Counted from the first letter of the stretch, positions 34,980 to 44,202 are shown. The stretch: DNA of 64,000 nucleotides from JBALVT01 sp965262875 (GCA_965262875.1 OZ253569.1:4650001-4714000), one strand, 5' to 3'. Notes: generated from the sequence alone by a model not told the origin. Made by a program: numbers and translations.

Positions 34980-35851
34980 AATACGTGTTTATTGCCCAAC
35001 ACAAGAAGACCTGGCCAGTTGACCTGATGTGTCGACTCCTGGGCGTTACCCGCGGTGGTTACTATGGTTATCAGCAGCGTGGAGGTGGCAGTCTCGATTA
35101 TTACCGCCAGGAATTACTGGAAGCTGTCCGAGACATCGCCAAAGCAACCCGGGACAGCTACGGTAGCCGGAGAATGAAGGCGGCGCTCAGCGCGCTAAGC
35201 TATCCGGTGAGCCGGGAGAAGGCTCGAAAATTGATGAAAGAGGCCAACGTTCAGGTTAAGCACCGGAAGAAATACAAAGTCACGACAAACAGTAATCACA
35301 AGCAACCTGTGTTTGAGAATGTATTGGATCGGCAATTTGATGTTGATCGAGCTGACCGGGCGTACGTTGGGGATATCACTTATCTCTGGACCCAGGAGGG
35401 CTGGCTGTACCTTGCTGTTGTTATTGACCTGTATTCGAGAAAGGTTGTTGGCTGGAGTATGGGTTCACGAATGAAGGCTCAGCTGGTTTGCGATGCACTG
35501 AGGATGGCCATTTGGCAAAGGCGGCCCAAAGCTGGCTTGATTGTCCATTCCGATCGAGGCTCTCAATATGCCAGTAAGGATTACAGGCGGCTTCTTAAGG
35601 CCCATGGCTTCGTCGGGAGCATGAGTCGCAAAGGTGATTGCTGGGACAATGCAGTTGCAGAGAGTTTCTTTGGAAGCTTGAAGCAGGAGCGTGTCCACTG
35701 GCGTAATTACCAGACCAGGCTCGAAGCACAACAGGATGTGTTGAACTACATATCCATGTTTTACAACAGCCAACGGCTGCATTCATATCTGGGCTACGTG
35801 AGTCCGAATCAATATGAGGCGGAGATGGTTGAATTGAAAAAAGCCGCTTAA
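34976..35851 (+). CDS. IS3 orfB transposase
   Basis: A 291-residue rve-type transposase starting at GTG 34976 (KYVFIAQHKKTWPV); the longer open frame runs back into the intron and is not used. The HTH_21 segment GSRRMKAALSALSYPVSREK precedes the DDE core: Asp in YVGDITYLWT, Asp in IVHSDRGSQYAS and Glu in DNAVAESFFGSLKQE. The C-terminal YNSQRLHSYLGYVSPNQYE is typical of IS3. It is intact. It is normally made as an OrfAB fusion by frameshifting; here that needs intron splicing. Confidence 0.93.
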   Translation: MKYVFIAQHKKTWPVDLMCRLLGVTRGGYYGYQQRGGGSLDYYRQELLEAVRDIAKATRDSYGSRRMKAALSALSYPVSREKARKLMKEANVQVKHRKKYKVTTNSNHKQPVFENVLDRQFDVDRADRAYVGDITYLWTQEGWLYLAVVIDLYSRKVVGWSMGSRMKAQLVCDALRMAIWQRRPKAGLIVHSDRGSQYASKDYRRLLKAHGFVGSMSRKGDCWDNAVAESFFGSLKQERVHWRNYQTRLEAQQDVLNYISMFYNSQRLHSYLGYVSPNQYEAEMVELKKAA

Positions 35852-36481
35852 CTGGGTTGTAAAGAAATGCTGGACCACGTCAGAGCCGTTTGGTGCGAGC
35901 TAGACAGGGGTAAAGGTCAGTGGACCAAGACTCGATTATTTCTTTCAACCGATACGACTCTAACGAGCGAACAAGTGATTGAAGATTACGGACTGCGTTG
36001 GTCGATTGAGTCGATGTACTACCAGTTGAAACAATTGTGGGGGCTCAAAGAAGCCTGGCAGCAACGGCGCCAAACGCTGCATCGCTGGGTTCACTTGACG
36101 ACTGTAGGTTACGGACTGCTTCATTTGTTGACGCTGGTATTGGGTGATAAAGCGGGCCCACTGGTGACGGATGCACCATGGCGCAAGCCGGATATTATTA
36201 CAGCGGGAAGAATCAGGCTGGGTCTGACAAAACATTTTCGCCATGTTAACGTTCGAAGCTGGTGGAACGAAAGATGCAAAAAATTCCAAGCCCCTGGTGC
36301 GGTAGATTATATACAAGATGGGTAACATTGCGTTGCAGCTTGTATTACACGCAGGTTTTGAGAGAACATTAAGGAAAAGGAGTCGGGATTGAAGCTTCCG
36401 ACAACAGCTCTTTCGCTCTAAACTCTAGTTAATATTTCTATGATCAATTATTGTTGAGAATAAGTTCCAAATAACCACTGA

Positions 36482-37147
36482 TCATGAAGTACCTTCCTGA
36501 ACCTTCCGATTATAGTCCTCAGTAGTAATTGTTCCACCTTCTTGCTCAGCTCGACCAATATCTTTGGCCTGTAACACTTCCTGAAGCAAGTCAATACGTT
36601 TCCAAGCAGGAAAAGGTTGCGCTCCTTTATCATCCGGAACGTACCTGGATGTTTCTACTCGTTCGTGCTTATGAATGTAACGAGCGCAGTTGTAGAAAAC
36701 CGAAGTAATATTTACCTCGACCACCATATTGGCGCCTGGAAACAGCGCTATCAAATCCGGATTTCCACTCACTTTGGCTTCGCCTTGTACTCTAACCCGG
36801 AGAGGAGTAACCATATCAATAAATAACATCCCGATCTTGCCAGTGTCAGTGGCATTCCCCATAGAATAGAACATGCCGTTGCCATCGTAATTGGGAAATA
36901 GTAATTTTGTGGGGCTTACTATGTTGACCATTCCGACCGGGCCACCTTTATATGAAACAGTCGGCTCACCCCTATTGCTTACCGTTGATAGGAAAAAAAA
37001 GTCACGGCTTGAGATGAATTCAATTTGCTCGTGCTGTAGTTCGTCACTAACGATAGCAGCAACTACCGCATCGGCTAGCTTGTTACTATCATGGTCCTTT
37101 TGAATTTGCCGTTGGCTGTCGGTATAGAACTCGTCGGGAGTGGGCAT
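36482..37147 (-). CDS. Pyridoxamine 5'-phosphate oxidase-like flavin protein
   Basis: A 221-residue split-barrel FMN-binding protein. The central region has the fold's typical segments: FFLSTVSNRGEPTVSYKGGP, LLFPNYDGNGMFYSMGNA and IGMLFIDMVTPLRVRVQGEA. It belongs to the general-stress/PNPOx-like superfamily rather than to true PdxH, whose substrate-binding C-terminus is not evident. The function is probably oxidoreduction or FMN/F420/heme handling and is not known. It stands alone between the IS4-like copy and the paa genes, with its own upstream region at 37148-37414. Confidence 0.8.
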   Translation of the reverse strand: MPTPDEFYTDSQRQIQKDHDSNKLADAVVAAIVSDELQHEQIEFISSRDFFFLSTVSNRGEPTVSYKGGPVGMVNIVSPTKLLFPNYDGNGMFYSMGNATDTGKIGMLFIDMVTPLRVRVQGEAKVSGNPDLIALFPGANMVVEVNITSVFYNCARYIHKHERVETSRYVPDDKGAQPFPAWKRIDLLQEVLQAKDIGRAEQEGGTITTEDYNRKVQEGTS

Positions 37148-37414
37148 AATCTATCTCATCTGCTTATCTGATAACTGTAATGTTATTGGTAAAAAAGAGG
37201 GAGCTTTAAACAATCGACAATATTTTTATTGCTATCAACGTACTTTATCTACGCAGCATAGAATTTCTTTGTACTGGCCGACTTTAACACTGTCACCCAT
37301 TGTTGTGTATTCATGCATCTCTCATTATTCACAATTAGTATATTCGGCTAAGTTCTACCCGGTAAAGTTAGCGCTGCTTGAAACGGGACCGTCAGTTCCC
37401 TGGCCGGGCTCTGC

Positions 37415-39502
37415 TTAGTTCAATGAAGCCAGTGATCGCCCCTGCGATTGAAGATCAACTAATAATGGCGCTGGATGCCAGCAGGGGTCCCCCGATGAAA
37501 CCTGCAGAGCCCGAAGTTTCTCAAGTACGACATCCAGTCCTAGGTGATCGGCGTAGAACATTGGACCGCCTCGCCTCCGGGGAAAGCCGTAGCCATTCAG
37601 GTAGACTGTATCGATGTCGCTGGGCCGTGCGGCAATTCCCTCTTCCAAAATGGCCGCCCCCTCGTTGATTAGGACCAACATCAGCCGATCGACGATCTCA
37701 TCGTTACTCAACGTTCTGCGGGTGATCTTCCACTGCCCTGCAATATCCGCGATCAGCGCATCTACTGCGGGGTTTGATTTGCCCTGCCGGCTGTCGGCAT
37801 CATAGAGGTAGTATCCGCTGCCGGATTTCTGGCCCAGGCGGTCCATTTCCACCAGAGTGTCGGGAAGGGCTGATTCTAACTGGGATTTTGAATCGATTCC
37901 CAGTCCGCGGCGGGAGCGATAGCCAATATCCAGCCCAGCCAGGTCTCCAACGGCGAGGGGGCCCATGGCCATGCCCCAGTCTTGGATCACTGAGTCTACC
38001 TGTACAGGGCTTGCACCTTCCAGCAGTAACAACTGGGCCTGGCGGGCATAGACTCTGAGCATGCGGTTGCCTACGAAGCCATGGCAGACCCGAACCAATA
38101 CCGGGATCTTGCCAATCCTTTTGGATAGTTGCATGAAAGTCGCAATAACATCGGGGGCGGTGTGTTTCCCGCGCACAACCTCCAGTAACTTCATCACGTT
38201 AGCTGGGCTGAAGAAATGCGCGCCAATGACCTGGTCCGGGCGCTTTGTGACGGCGGCAATTTCATCGATATTCAGATAGGAGGTATTGGTCGCCAGAATG
38301 CATTCAGGTTTGCAGATAGCATCTAGCGTCTTGAAGACCTCTTTCTTGACTTCCAGGTCTTCAAAGACGGCCTCGATCACGGCCTCGACCTCGGTGAGGT
38401 CTCCGTAATCGGTACTGCCTGTGATGAGCGCCATGAACCGGGCCACCTGGTCTGCACTGAAGCGCTTCCGTTTTACCGATTTAGCGTAGTTATTTTGTAT
38501 CAGGTCTAAACCGCGACGCAAGGCTTCCGGGCTGTTCTCCAGCAGCGTAACCGGAATGCCGGCTTGGATAAAATTCATGGCGATACCACCACCCATGGTT
38601 CCGGCGCCGATAACGGCGACGCTGCCCACTAGGCGCACTGTGGTTTCGGCGGGAATATTGGCGACTTTACTCGCCGTGCGTTCCGCGAAGAAGGCATGAC
38701 GCAGGGCGGCTGATTGCGGTGAATTTCGACATTCGATAAACCGGCTTCTCTCCAGGGCCTGGCCCTCATCGAGGGGTAATTGGGTCGCAGCCTCGACGAG
38801 GTCAACGATATAACCCGGCGAGATCAGGCCGCGGGTTTTACCGGCGATGCTGGCATGGTATTCGGCAAAGAACTTATCTGGTTTAGGTTCGACGGACAGG
38901 GCTGCTGTTGGGCGTGGCCCCGCTTCTTCGGCGATCAATTCGGCTGCATATTTGCTAGCAGCATTTTCGAGGTCACCCTCCACTAAACGATCGACTAGTC
39001 CCAGTTCTAGCGATTTCTGTGCCGATATGGGGTTGCCACTAATCATCATTGCCAGCGCCTCGCTAACACCCACCAGGCGAGGCAGTCGCTGAGTTCCCCC
39101 GCTACCGGGCAACAGCCCTAGCTTGACTTCTGGCAGGCCCAACTTAGTGCTTTCGAGGGCGCAGCGGTAATGGGTCGCCATGGCGACTTCGAGCCCGCCT
39201 CCCAGGGCGTTGCCGTGCATTGCGCAGAGCACCGGCTTGCTGTGAGATTCCAGCGCTTGAATAACCTCAGGCAGCGAGGGCGCCATTGGCGGTTTGTCAA
39301 ATTCCGTGATATCTGCACCGGCGATAAAAGTACGGCCCTCACACTTGAGGATTGTTAGCTTGCTGGCGTCCGCCGAGGATTGTTGCAAGGCGTCAATGAT
39401 ACCTGCGCGCACGGCCCGAGAGAGGGCGTTGACGGGCGGATTGTCCACTTGTATAACGCCAATGTCGCCGTCCAGGTGATAGCTAACGGCCTGACTTTTC
39501 AT
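37415..39502 (-). CDS. Fused enoyl-CoA hydratase / 3-hydroxyacyl-CoA dehydrogenase
   Basis: A 695-residue bifunctional enzyme. The N-terminal crotonase domain has the oxyanion segments AGADITEFDK and GNALGGGLEVA and the acidic LPEVKLGLLPGSGGTQRLPR. The dehydrogenase domain has the NAD motif VAVIGAGTMGGGIA at about 295 and the catalytic His in GAHFFSPANVMKLLEVV. In this operon it should act as 2,3-dehydroadipyl-CoA hydratase and 3-hydroxyadipyl-CoA dehydrogenase, roles of PaaF and PaaH, neither of which is found separately. Its ATG overlaps the paaK stop (ATGA). General beta-oxidation is an alternative role. Confidence 0.88.
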   Translation of the reverse strand: MKSQAVSYHLDGDIGVIQVDNPPVNALSRAVRAGIIDALQQSSADASKLTILKCEGRTFIAGADITEFDKPPMAPSLPEVIQALESHSKPVLCAMHGNALGGGLEVAMATHYRCALESTKLGLPEVKLGLLPGSGGTQRLPRLVGVSEALAMMISGNPISAQKSLELGLVDRLVEGDLENAASKYAAELIAEEAGPRPTAALSVEPKPDKFFAEYHASIAGKTRGLISPGYIVDLVEAATQLPLDEGQALERSRFIECRNSPQSAALRHAFFAERTASKVANIPAETTVRLVGSVAVIGAGTMGGGIAMNFIQAGIPVTLLENSPEALRRGLDLIQNNYAKSVKRKRFSADQVARFMALITGSTDYGDLTEVEAVIEAVFEDLEVKKEVFKTLDAICKPECILATNTSYLNIDEIAAVTKRPDQVIGAHFFSPANVMKLLEVVRGKHTAPDVIATFMQLSKRIGKIPVLVRVCHGFVGNRMLRVYARQAQLLLLEGASPVQVDSVIQDWGMAMGPLAVGDLAGLDIGYRSRRGLGIDSKSQLESALPDTLVEMDRLGQKSGSGYYLYDADSRQGKSNPAVDALIADIAGQWKITRRTLSNDEIVDRLMLVLINEGAAILEEGIAARPSDIDTVYLNGYGFPRRRGGPMFYADHLGLDVVLEKLRALQVSSGDPCWHPAPLLVDLQSQGRSLASLN

Positions 39503-40785
39503 TGCAGATCCTTGCGGTGGTCGACGACACGTTGAGCTTTGCCCTCTGAACGTGCGATTGAACCAGGATCACCTACGTTGATGCGGGAGGAGACGCCAAT
39601 GAAGGTTTTAATTTTGTGCTGTAGTTCTTTGATTGCAGCGTCAAAATTGGCCCCACTCGCTTGAGGTGTAAGCTCTACATTGACATACAGCTGGTCCATG
39701 TTGCCCTCGCGTTTTATCTCTATTAAATAGTGAGGGGCCAGGGTATTAACCGACAGTATTTGCTCCTCGATTTGCGTGGGGAACACATTCACGCCACGTA
39801 TAATTAGCATGTCATCACTGCGCCCGGTAATCTTCCCCATTCTGCGCATAGTGCGTGCCGTTCCCGGCAGAAGGTGGGTTAGATCGCGGGTGCGGTAGCG
39901 AATAATCGGCATGGCCTCTTTGGTGAGGCTGGTAAAGACCAGCTCCCCATCCTCGCCGTCGGGCATAACTTCGCCCGTTGCCGGGTCGATGATTTCCGGG
40001 TAAAAATGGTCCTCCCAGATGGTCGGCCCGTCTTTGGTCTCTACACATTCTTGCGCAACCCCTGGCCCCATAACCTCCGACAGGCCATAAATGTCAACTG
40101 CGTCGATGTCGAGGCGCTGCTCGATCTCCCCACGCATGGCATCGGTCCAGGGTTCGGCGCCGAATATTCCAACCCGTAAGCTGAGTTTGCTTACATCGAT
40201 GTTCTGGCGCTCTATCTCGTCGGCGATGTTGAGCATATAGGAAGGGGTTACCATGATAATGTCAGGGTCGAAGTCTCTTATTAGCTGAACCTGTTTTTCA
40301 GTTTGGCCACCCGACATGGGAATGACCGCACAGCCCAACCTTTCAGCACCGTAGTGGGCGCCCAATCCGCCAGTAAAAAGCCCGTAACCATACGCTACAT
40401 GTATTTTGTCCCTGGCGCTGCCACCTGCTGCCCGAATTGAACGAGCAACTACATCCGCCCAGGTATCGATGTCTTTTTGCGAGTATGCAACCACGGTTGG
40501 CTTGCCCGTTGTCCCGCTGGAAGCGTGAATGCGCACCACTTGCTCCATAGGGGTGGCGAGCATACCAAAGGGGTAGTTATCGCGGAGGTTATCCTTCTTG
40601 GTAAAGGGAAATAGGGACAGGTCCGATAGCTGCTTTAGATCTCGTGGTGTCACTCCGTGGTCATCAAAGCTTTTCTTGTAGAAGGGAACATTGTCGTAGG
40701 CGTATTGCAGGCTCCATTGCATCTGTTCCAATTGCAAATTTCGAAGTTCATCAATGCTGGCGGTCTCGATTGCTTCCAGGGTCAT
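39499..40785 (-). CDS. paaK: Phenylacetate-CoA ligase
   Basis: A 428-residue AMP-forming ligase that activates phenylacetate to phenylacetyl-CoA in the cytoplasm. Motifs are the P-loop-like IHASSGTTGKPTVVAYS, the YGLSEVMGPGVAQE core, and the GRSDDMLIIRGVNVFPTQIE C-terminal hinge typical of PaaK. The start is taken as ATG at 40783-40785 (MTLEAIETAS) after GAGAGG; an in-frame ATG at 40815 would add ten residues but has no ribosome site. It is divergent from paaZ and leads the two-gene minus-strand operon. Confidence 0.95.
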   Translation of the reverse strand: MTLEAIETASIDELRNLQLEQMQWSLQYAYDNVPFYKKSFDDHGVTPRDLKQLSDLSLFPFTKKDNLRDNYPFGMLATPMEQVVRIHASSGTTGKPTVVAYSQKDIDTWADVVARSIRAAGGSARDKIHVAYGYGLFTGGLGAHYGAERLGCAVIPMSGGQTEKQVQLIRDFDPDIIMVTPSYMLNIADEIERQNIDVSKLSLRVGIFGAEPWTDAMRGEIEQRLDIDAVDIYGLSEVMGPGVAQECVETKDGPTIWEDHFYPEIIDPATGEVMPDGEDGELVFTSLTKEAMPIIRYRTRDLTHLLPGTARTMRRMGKITGRSDDMLIIRGVNVFPTQIEEQILSVNTLAPHYLIEIKREGNMDQLYVNVELTPQASGANFDAAIKELQHKIKTFIGVSSRINVGDPGSIARSEGKAQRVVDHRKDLQ

Positions 40786-40842
40786 AGGGGCCTCTCGGTT
40801 CGGTGTCTTTGTCATTGAAGTGCTAAAGTATTACAAAAAAAG

Positions 40843-40872
40843 TTGCAAATCAATTAAAATGTGTATCATAAT
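40843..40872 (+). promoter_or_regulatory. Candidate sigma-70 promoter of the paaZ operon
   Basis: TTGCAA (40843-40848) and CATAAT (40867-40872) are 18 bp apart, 64 bp before the paaZ ATG. The inverted repeat ATCAT-A-ATGAT (40865-40875) overlaps the -10 element and is a plausible operator. PaaX is encoded in the same operon, so repression at this site relieved by phenylacetyl-CoA would fit the known paa scheme, but the repressor is not shown. The region also holds the divergent paaK promoter. Confidence 0.5.
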
Positions 40873-40936
40873 GATGAAACCGGGCGCTTACAAAGTTAAA
40901 TCGCCACCTCGAGAGCATGTCAGACAGGAATACAAT

Positions 40937-42979
40937 ATGAAGTTGCAAAGTTATGTGAGCGGCGAATGGCGCGAAGGAGAAGGCGAGGGCGTTACGGTCA
41001 GTGACGCTATAACCGGAGAGTCGGTGTGCCAGGTAAGCAGCGACGGCATTAATTTCTCCGCCGCGGTTCGGCACGGTCGCGAGGTGGGTAGTCCGGCCCT
41101 GCGCGCCATGACCTTCCATGATCGCGCTGCCCGCCTTAAGGCCATGGCCAAGCACCTGATGGAGAAAAAAGAAGATTTCTACGCACTGTCTGCCAGGACT
41201 GGTGCCACCCGCGCCGATGGTTGGGTAGATATCGAGGGAGGCCTGGGTACCGTGTTCACCTATGCCAGTCTGATCAATCGGGAATTTCCCAATGATACGG
41301 TGATGGTGGAAGGCCCTATGGAGCGTTTGTCAGCAAAAGGCAGTTTTGTAGGGCGTCATATTCTCGTACCCAAAGAGGGAGTGGCGGTACATATTAATGC
41401 GTTCAATTTTCCCTGCTGGGGTATGTTGGAAAAAATAGCGCCCACTTTGGCCGCGGGTATGCCGGTCATTATAAAGCCGGCCACGCCCAGTGCCTATCTC
41501 ACTGAAGCTATGGTCAGGGAAATGATTGCCGGCGGGTTCTTTCCTGAGGGATCCATCCAACTGGTGTGTGGTAGTGCGGGTGATTTGTTGGATCATTTAA
41601 ACGAGCAGGATGTGGTGACACTGACGGGCTCTGCCGCCACCGGTCGGAAACTGAAAACCCACCCCAATATAGTAGCGAATTCGATTCCGTTCACGATGGA
41701 AACAGACTCTCTCAACTGCGCCATCCTGGGAGAGACGGTAGCAGCAGGCGATGCAGAATTTGATCTTTTCATCAAAGAAGTGGTCAAGGAAATGACTGGC
41801 AAAGCGGGACAGAAGTGCACCGCTATTCGTCGGGCAATTGTTCCCGCAGCCAAACTCGAAGCGGTATCGACGGCGCTGCAAACTCGCCTCGATAAAATGA
41901 CGATGGGGGATCCGGCAGTGGAGGGCGTGCGTATGGGTTCTTTAGTCGGCGCAGACCAGGCGAAGGATGTCCGAGCTAAGGTTGATCTACTGGCTCAAGA
42001 GTGCGAAGTGATCTATGGCGAGACAGAAGACTTCGCTATAGCCGGCACGGATAACCGCGGTGGATCTTTCTTTCCCGCAACCCTTCTGCAGTGTAATGAT
42101 CCCTATAACAAGTTGGCCGTTCACGAGATTGAAGCATTTGGACCGGTCTGCACACTCATGCCCTACGACACCCTGGATGACGCCATTGCAATTGCCCGGC
42201 TGGGTAAAGGGAGCCTGGCGGGTTCACTGTTTACCTTTGACGATTCGGAGGCGCGCAAAGTGATATTGGGAACAGCGGCCTATCACGGTCGAATGCTGGT
42301 GATTAATCGAGATTGTGCTGGCGAGTCCACCGGTCATGGTTCACCGCTGGCGCTTCTGGTTCACGGCGGCCCCGGCCGCGCCGGTGGGGGTGAGGAGTTG
42401 GGTGGTGCGCGAGCGGTAAAACACTATATGCAACGTACGGCTTTGCAGGGCTCTCCGACTACGTTAATGGCCATTACAGGTGAATACCATCCTGGCGCTG
42501 AGACTTACAGCGATCAGATCCACCCGTTTAAGAAATACTTCGAGGATCTTAAAATCGGCGAGACACTGATTACGCATCGGCGCACCGTTACCGAAGCGGA
42601 TATCGTCAATTTCGGCTGCCTCAGCGGCGATCATTTTTACGCGCACTTTGATGAAATTGCCGCGAAGGATTCTTTTTTTGGCCGTCGAGTTGCCCACGGT
42701 TATTTTATTATTTCAGCAGCAGCGGGAATGTTTGTTGAACCCTCCCCAGGTCCTGTATTAGCAAACTACGGCCTGGAAAATCTGCGCTTTATAGAGCCGG
42801 TTGGCCCCGGAGATACCATCCAGGTCAAATTGACCGTGAAGCAAAAAGTGAAGAAAGCCCCCCGTGGCGATGAAAAACCCAATGGTGTTGTTATCTGGGC
42901 GATAGAAGTCACTAATCAGGAACAAAAACCGGTGGCGGTCTACGACATTTTGACACTGGTGGTACGCCAGGATAACTAA
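40937..42979 (+). CDS. paaZ: Oxepin-CoA hydrolase / semialdehyde dehydrogenase
   Basis: A 680-residue bifunctional enzyme, the usual PaaZ length. The N-terminal aldehyde dehydrogenase domain has Glu in PFTMETDSLNC and the catalytic Cys in GKAGQKCTAIRR. The C-terminal MaoC-like hydratase domain has the catalytic Asp/His in LSGDHFYAHFDE and VAHGYFI. It opens the oxepin ring and oxidises the resulting semialdehyde. ATG at 40937 after AGGAATACAAT is chosen; the open frame back to 40754 runs into the divergent paaK gene. It is the first gene of the plus-strand paa operon. Confidence 0.95.
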   Translation: MKLQSYVSGEWREGEGEGVTVSDAITGESVCQVSSDGINFSAAVRHGREVGSPALRAMTFHDRAARLKAMAKHLMEKKEDFYALSARTGATRADGWVDIEGGLGTVFTYASLINREFPNDTVMVEGPMERLSAKGSFVGRHILVPKEGVAVHINAFNFPCWGMLEKIAPTLAAGMPVIIKPATPSAYLTEAMVREMIAGGFFPEGSIQLVCGSAGDLLDHLNEQDVVTLTGSAATGRKLKTHPNIVANSIPFTMETDSLNCAILGETVAAGDAEFDLFIKEVVKEMTGKAGQKCTAIRRAIVPAAKLEAVSTALQTRLDKMTMGDPAVEGVRMGSLVGADQAKDVRAKVDLLAQECEVIYGETEDFAIAGTDNRGGSFFPATLLQCNDPYNKLAVHEIEAFGPVCTLMPYDTLDDAIAIARLGKGSLAGSLFTFDDSEARKVILGTAAYHGRMLVINRDCAGESTGHGSPLALLVHGGPGRAGGGEELGGARAVKHYMQRTALQGSPTTLMAITGEYHPGAETYSDQIHPFKKYFEDLKIGETLITHRRTVTEADIVNFGCLSGDHFYAHFDEIAAKDSFFGRRVAHGYFIISAAAGMFVEPSPGPVLANYGLENLRFIEPVGPGDTIQVKLTVKQKVKKAPRGDEKPNGVVIWAIEVTNQEQKPVAVYDILTLVVRQDN

Positions 42980-42989
42980 GGAATCTGTG

Positions 42990-43781
42990 ATGAACTATGA
43001 GCATATAGAGTTTGAAATAGCGAAAGGCGTTGCTGTACTTAAGCTAAATCGCCCCGATGCCCTGAACAGCTTCACCGGCGATATGCACGCTGAGGTGCGC
43101 GAGGTGCTCACGCAAGCAGCTGATGATAAGGCTGTGCGCTGTGTGTTGCTAACCGGCAATGGCCGCGGATTTTGTGCCGGTCAGGATCTCAATGATCGTT
43201 CAGTCGCGCCGGGAGCCCAAATGCCGGACCTGGGAGATTCGGTAGAAAATTACTACAACCCCCTGATTCGTTTGCTGACCACTATGGAAAAGCCGGTGAT
43301 TTGTGCTGTTAACGGCGTGGCGGCCGGAGCCGGCGCTAATATAGCCTTTGCATGCGACATTGTGATCGCTGGTCGCTCCGCAAGTTTCATCGAATCTTTT
43401 TCCAAATTGGGTCTCATTCCCGATTCCGGAGGAACCTGGATTTTGCCGCGGCTTGTTGGCATGGCCAGGGCCAAGGGCCTGGCCATGCTGGGGCCGAAAA
43501 TCAAGGCCGAACAGGCGGAGGCCTGGGGCATGATTTGGCAGTGTGTGGACGACGATGCCCTGATGGCAACGGCCCTGGAACTCGCTGAACATCTGGCCAC
43601 CCAGCCAACCCGGGGGTTTGCCTTTACCAAACAAGCGTTTGCTGCCTCTGCGGCCAACACCTTGGATGAACAGCTCAACCTTGAGCGTGATTTGATGCGC
43701 GCCGCTGGCAAGACCCACGACTACCGAGAAGGGGTTAACGCCTTTCTCCAGAAACGCACGCCGGAGTATATCGGTGAATAG
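42990..43781 (+). CDS. paaG: Ring 1,2-epoxyphenylacetyl-CoA isomerase
   Basis: A 263-residue crotonase-fold isomerase. The oxyanion-hole segments are RGFCAGQDLNDR and VAAGAGANIAFACD, and the catalytic Asp lies in KLGLIPDSGGTW, as in PaaG. It converts ring-epoxyphenylacetyl-CoA to oxepin-CoA. ATG at 42990 follows AAGGAATCTGTG. It begins 10 bp after paaZ. The stop lies inside the paaI start region. Confidence 0.92.
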   Translation: MNYEHIEFEIAKGVAVLKLNRPDALNSFTGDMHAEVREVLTQAADDKAVRCVLLTGNGRGFCAGQDLNDRSVAPGAQMPDLGDSVENYYNPLIRLLTTMEKPVICAVNGVAAGAGANIAFACDIVIAGRSASFIESFSKLGLIPDSGGTWILPRLVGMARAKGLAMLGPKIKAEQAEAWGMIWQCVDDDALMATALELAEHLATQPTRGFAFTKQAFAASAANTLDEQLNLERDLMRAAGKTHDYREGVNAFLQKRTPEYIGE

Positions 43782-44202
43782 CCAGCAGCTTGCGCAAGCC
43801 TGCGCCAATGCCCTCTATGAACGCGATATGGCGGCACAGGGATTGGGTATTGCGCTGCAAAGTGTGGCCCCGGGTGAAGCCAGCCTGACTATGTCTGTGC
43901 GGTCCGATATGCTCAATGGTCACGCGATTGGCCATGGTGGCTTCATCTTTACGCTGGCAGATACAGCCTTTGCCTACGCTTGTAATAGTCAAAATGAAAG
44001 TACGGTGGCCTCCGGCGCGCGCATAGAATATCTCGCGCCGGCGCGACTGGAGGATCAGTTAACAGCCACCGCAAAGGTCGTTTGCCAGCGCGGTAAAACC
44101 GGCATTTACGATGTGGAAGTTCAAAACCAGGGTGGTGAACTTATCGCCGTGTTCCGGGGTAATTCCCACCGCATTAAAGGGAGTGTAATTGAGAATGGCT
44201 GA
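43774..44202 (+). CDS. paaI: Acyl-CoA thioesterase PaaI
   Basis: A 142-residue hotdog thioesterase with the family core GHAIGHGGFIFTLADTAFAYAC, whose Asp is catalytic. PaaI rescues CoA from dead-end hydroxyphenylacetyl-CoA products. The start is GTG at 43774, overlapping the paaG stop by 8 bases. The end overlaps paaJ by 8 bases, so translation along the operon is tightly coupled. Confidence 0.93.
   Translation: MNSQQLAQACANALYERDMAAQGLGIALQSVAPGEASLTMSVRSDMLNGHAIGHGGFIFTLADTAFAYACNSQNESTVASGARIEYLAPARLEDQLTATAKVVCQRGKTGIYDVEVQNQGGELIAVFRGNSHRIKGSVIENG

Larger units (their letters stand above)
32784..35882 (+). mobile_element. IS3-family element carrying a group II intron
   Basis: The ends read TGAGGTGGTC and, inward from the right, TGACGTGGTC, and both later share CAACCCAGTTAAG. 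They have the TG...CA form typical of IS3. The flanks carry a 3-bp duplication GAG, confirmed against the intact IS4-like copies. It contains orfA, orfB and, inside orfA, a complete group II intron. Confidence 0.93.
31931..36325 (+). pseudogene. IS4-like transposase copy 3, interrupted
   Basis: The first part (31931-32783) ends after the codons for DGQLVR, and the second part (35883-36325) resumes with AVWCELDRGKG. Removing the IS3 element and one GAG duplication restores the full frame, identical to copies 1 and 2 except for one Arg-for-His change near the start (GCARIPRE). As it stands the catalytic Glu region is separated from the two Asp residues, so this copy cannot make functional transposase. 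Confidence 0.92.
31767..36428 (+). mobile_element. IS4-like IS, copy 3, split by an IS3 element
   Basis: The same IS as copies 1 and 2 but in plus orientation, with CTAGAGTTTAGAG ends. The 9-bp flanks are TTAATACTT (31758-31766) and TTAATATTT (36429-36437), a target duplication with one change. The leader holds GCGGCAAA-aag-TTTGCCGC (31830-31848) and a 15-bp perfect stem (31844-31858 with 31877-31891) that overlap by 5 bases. An IS3 element occupies 32784-35882. Without it the copy would be about 1.56 kb. Confidence 0.92.
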
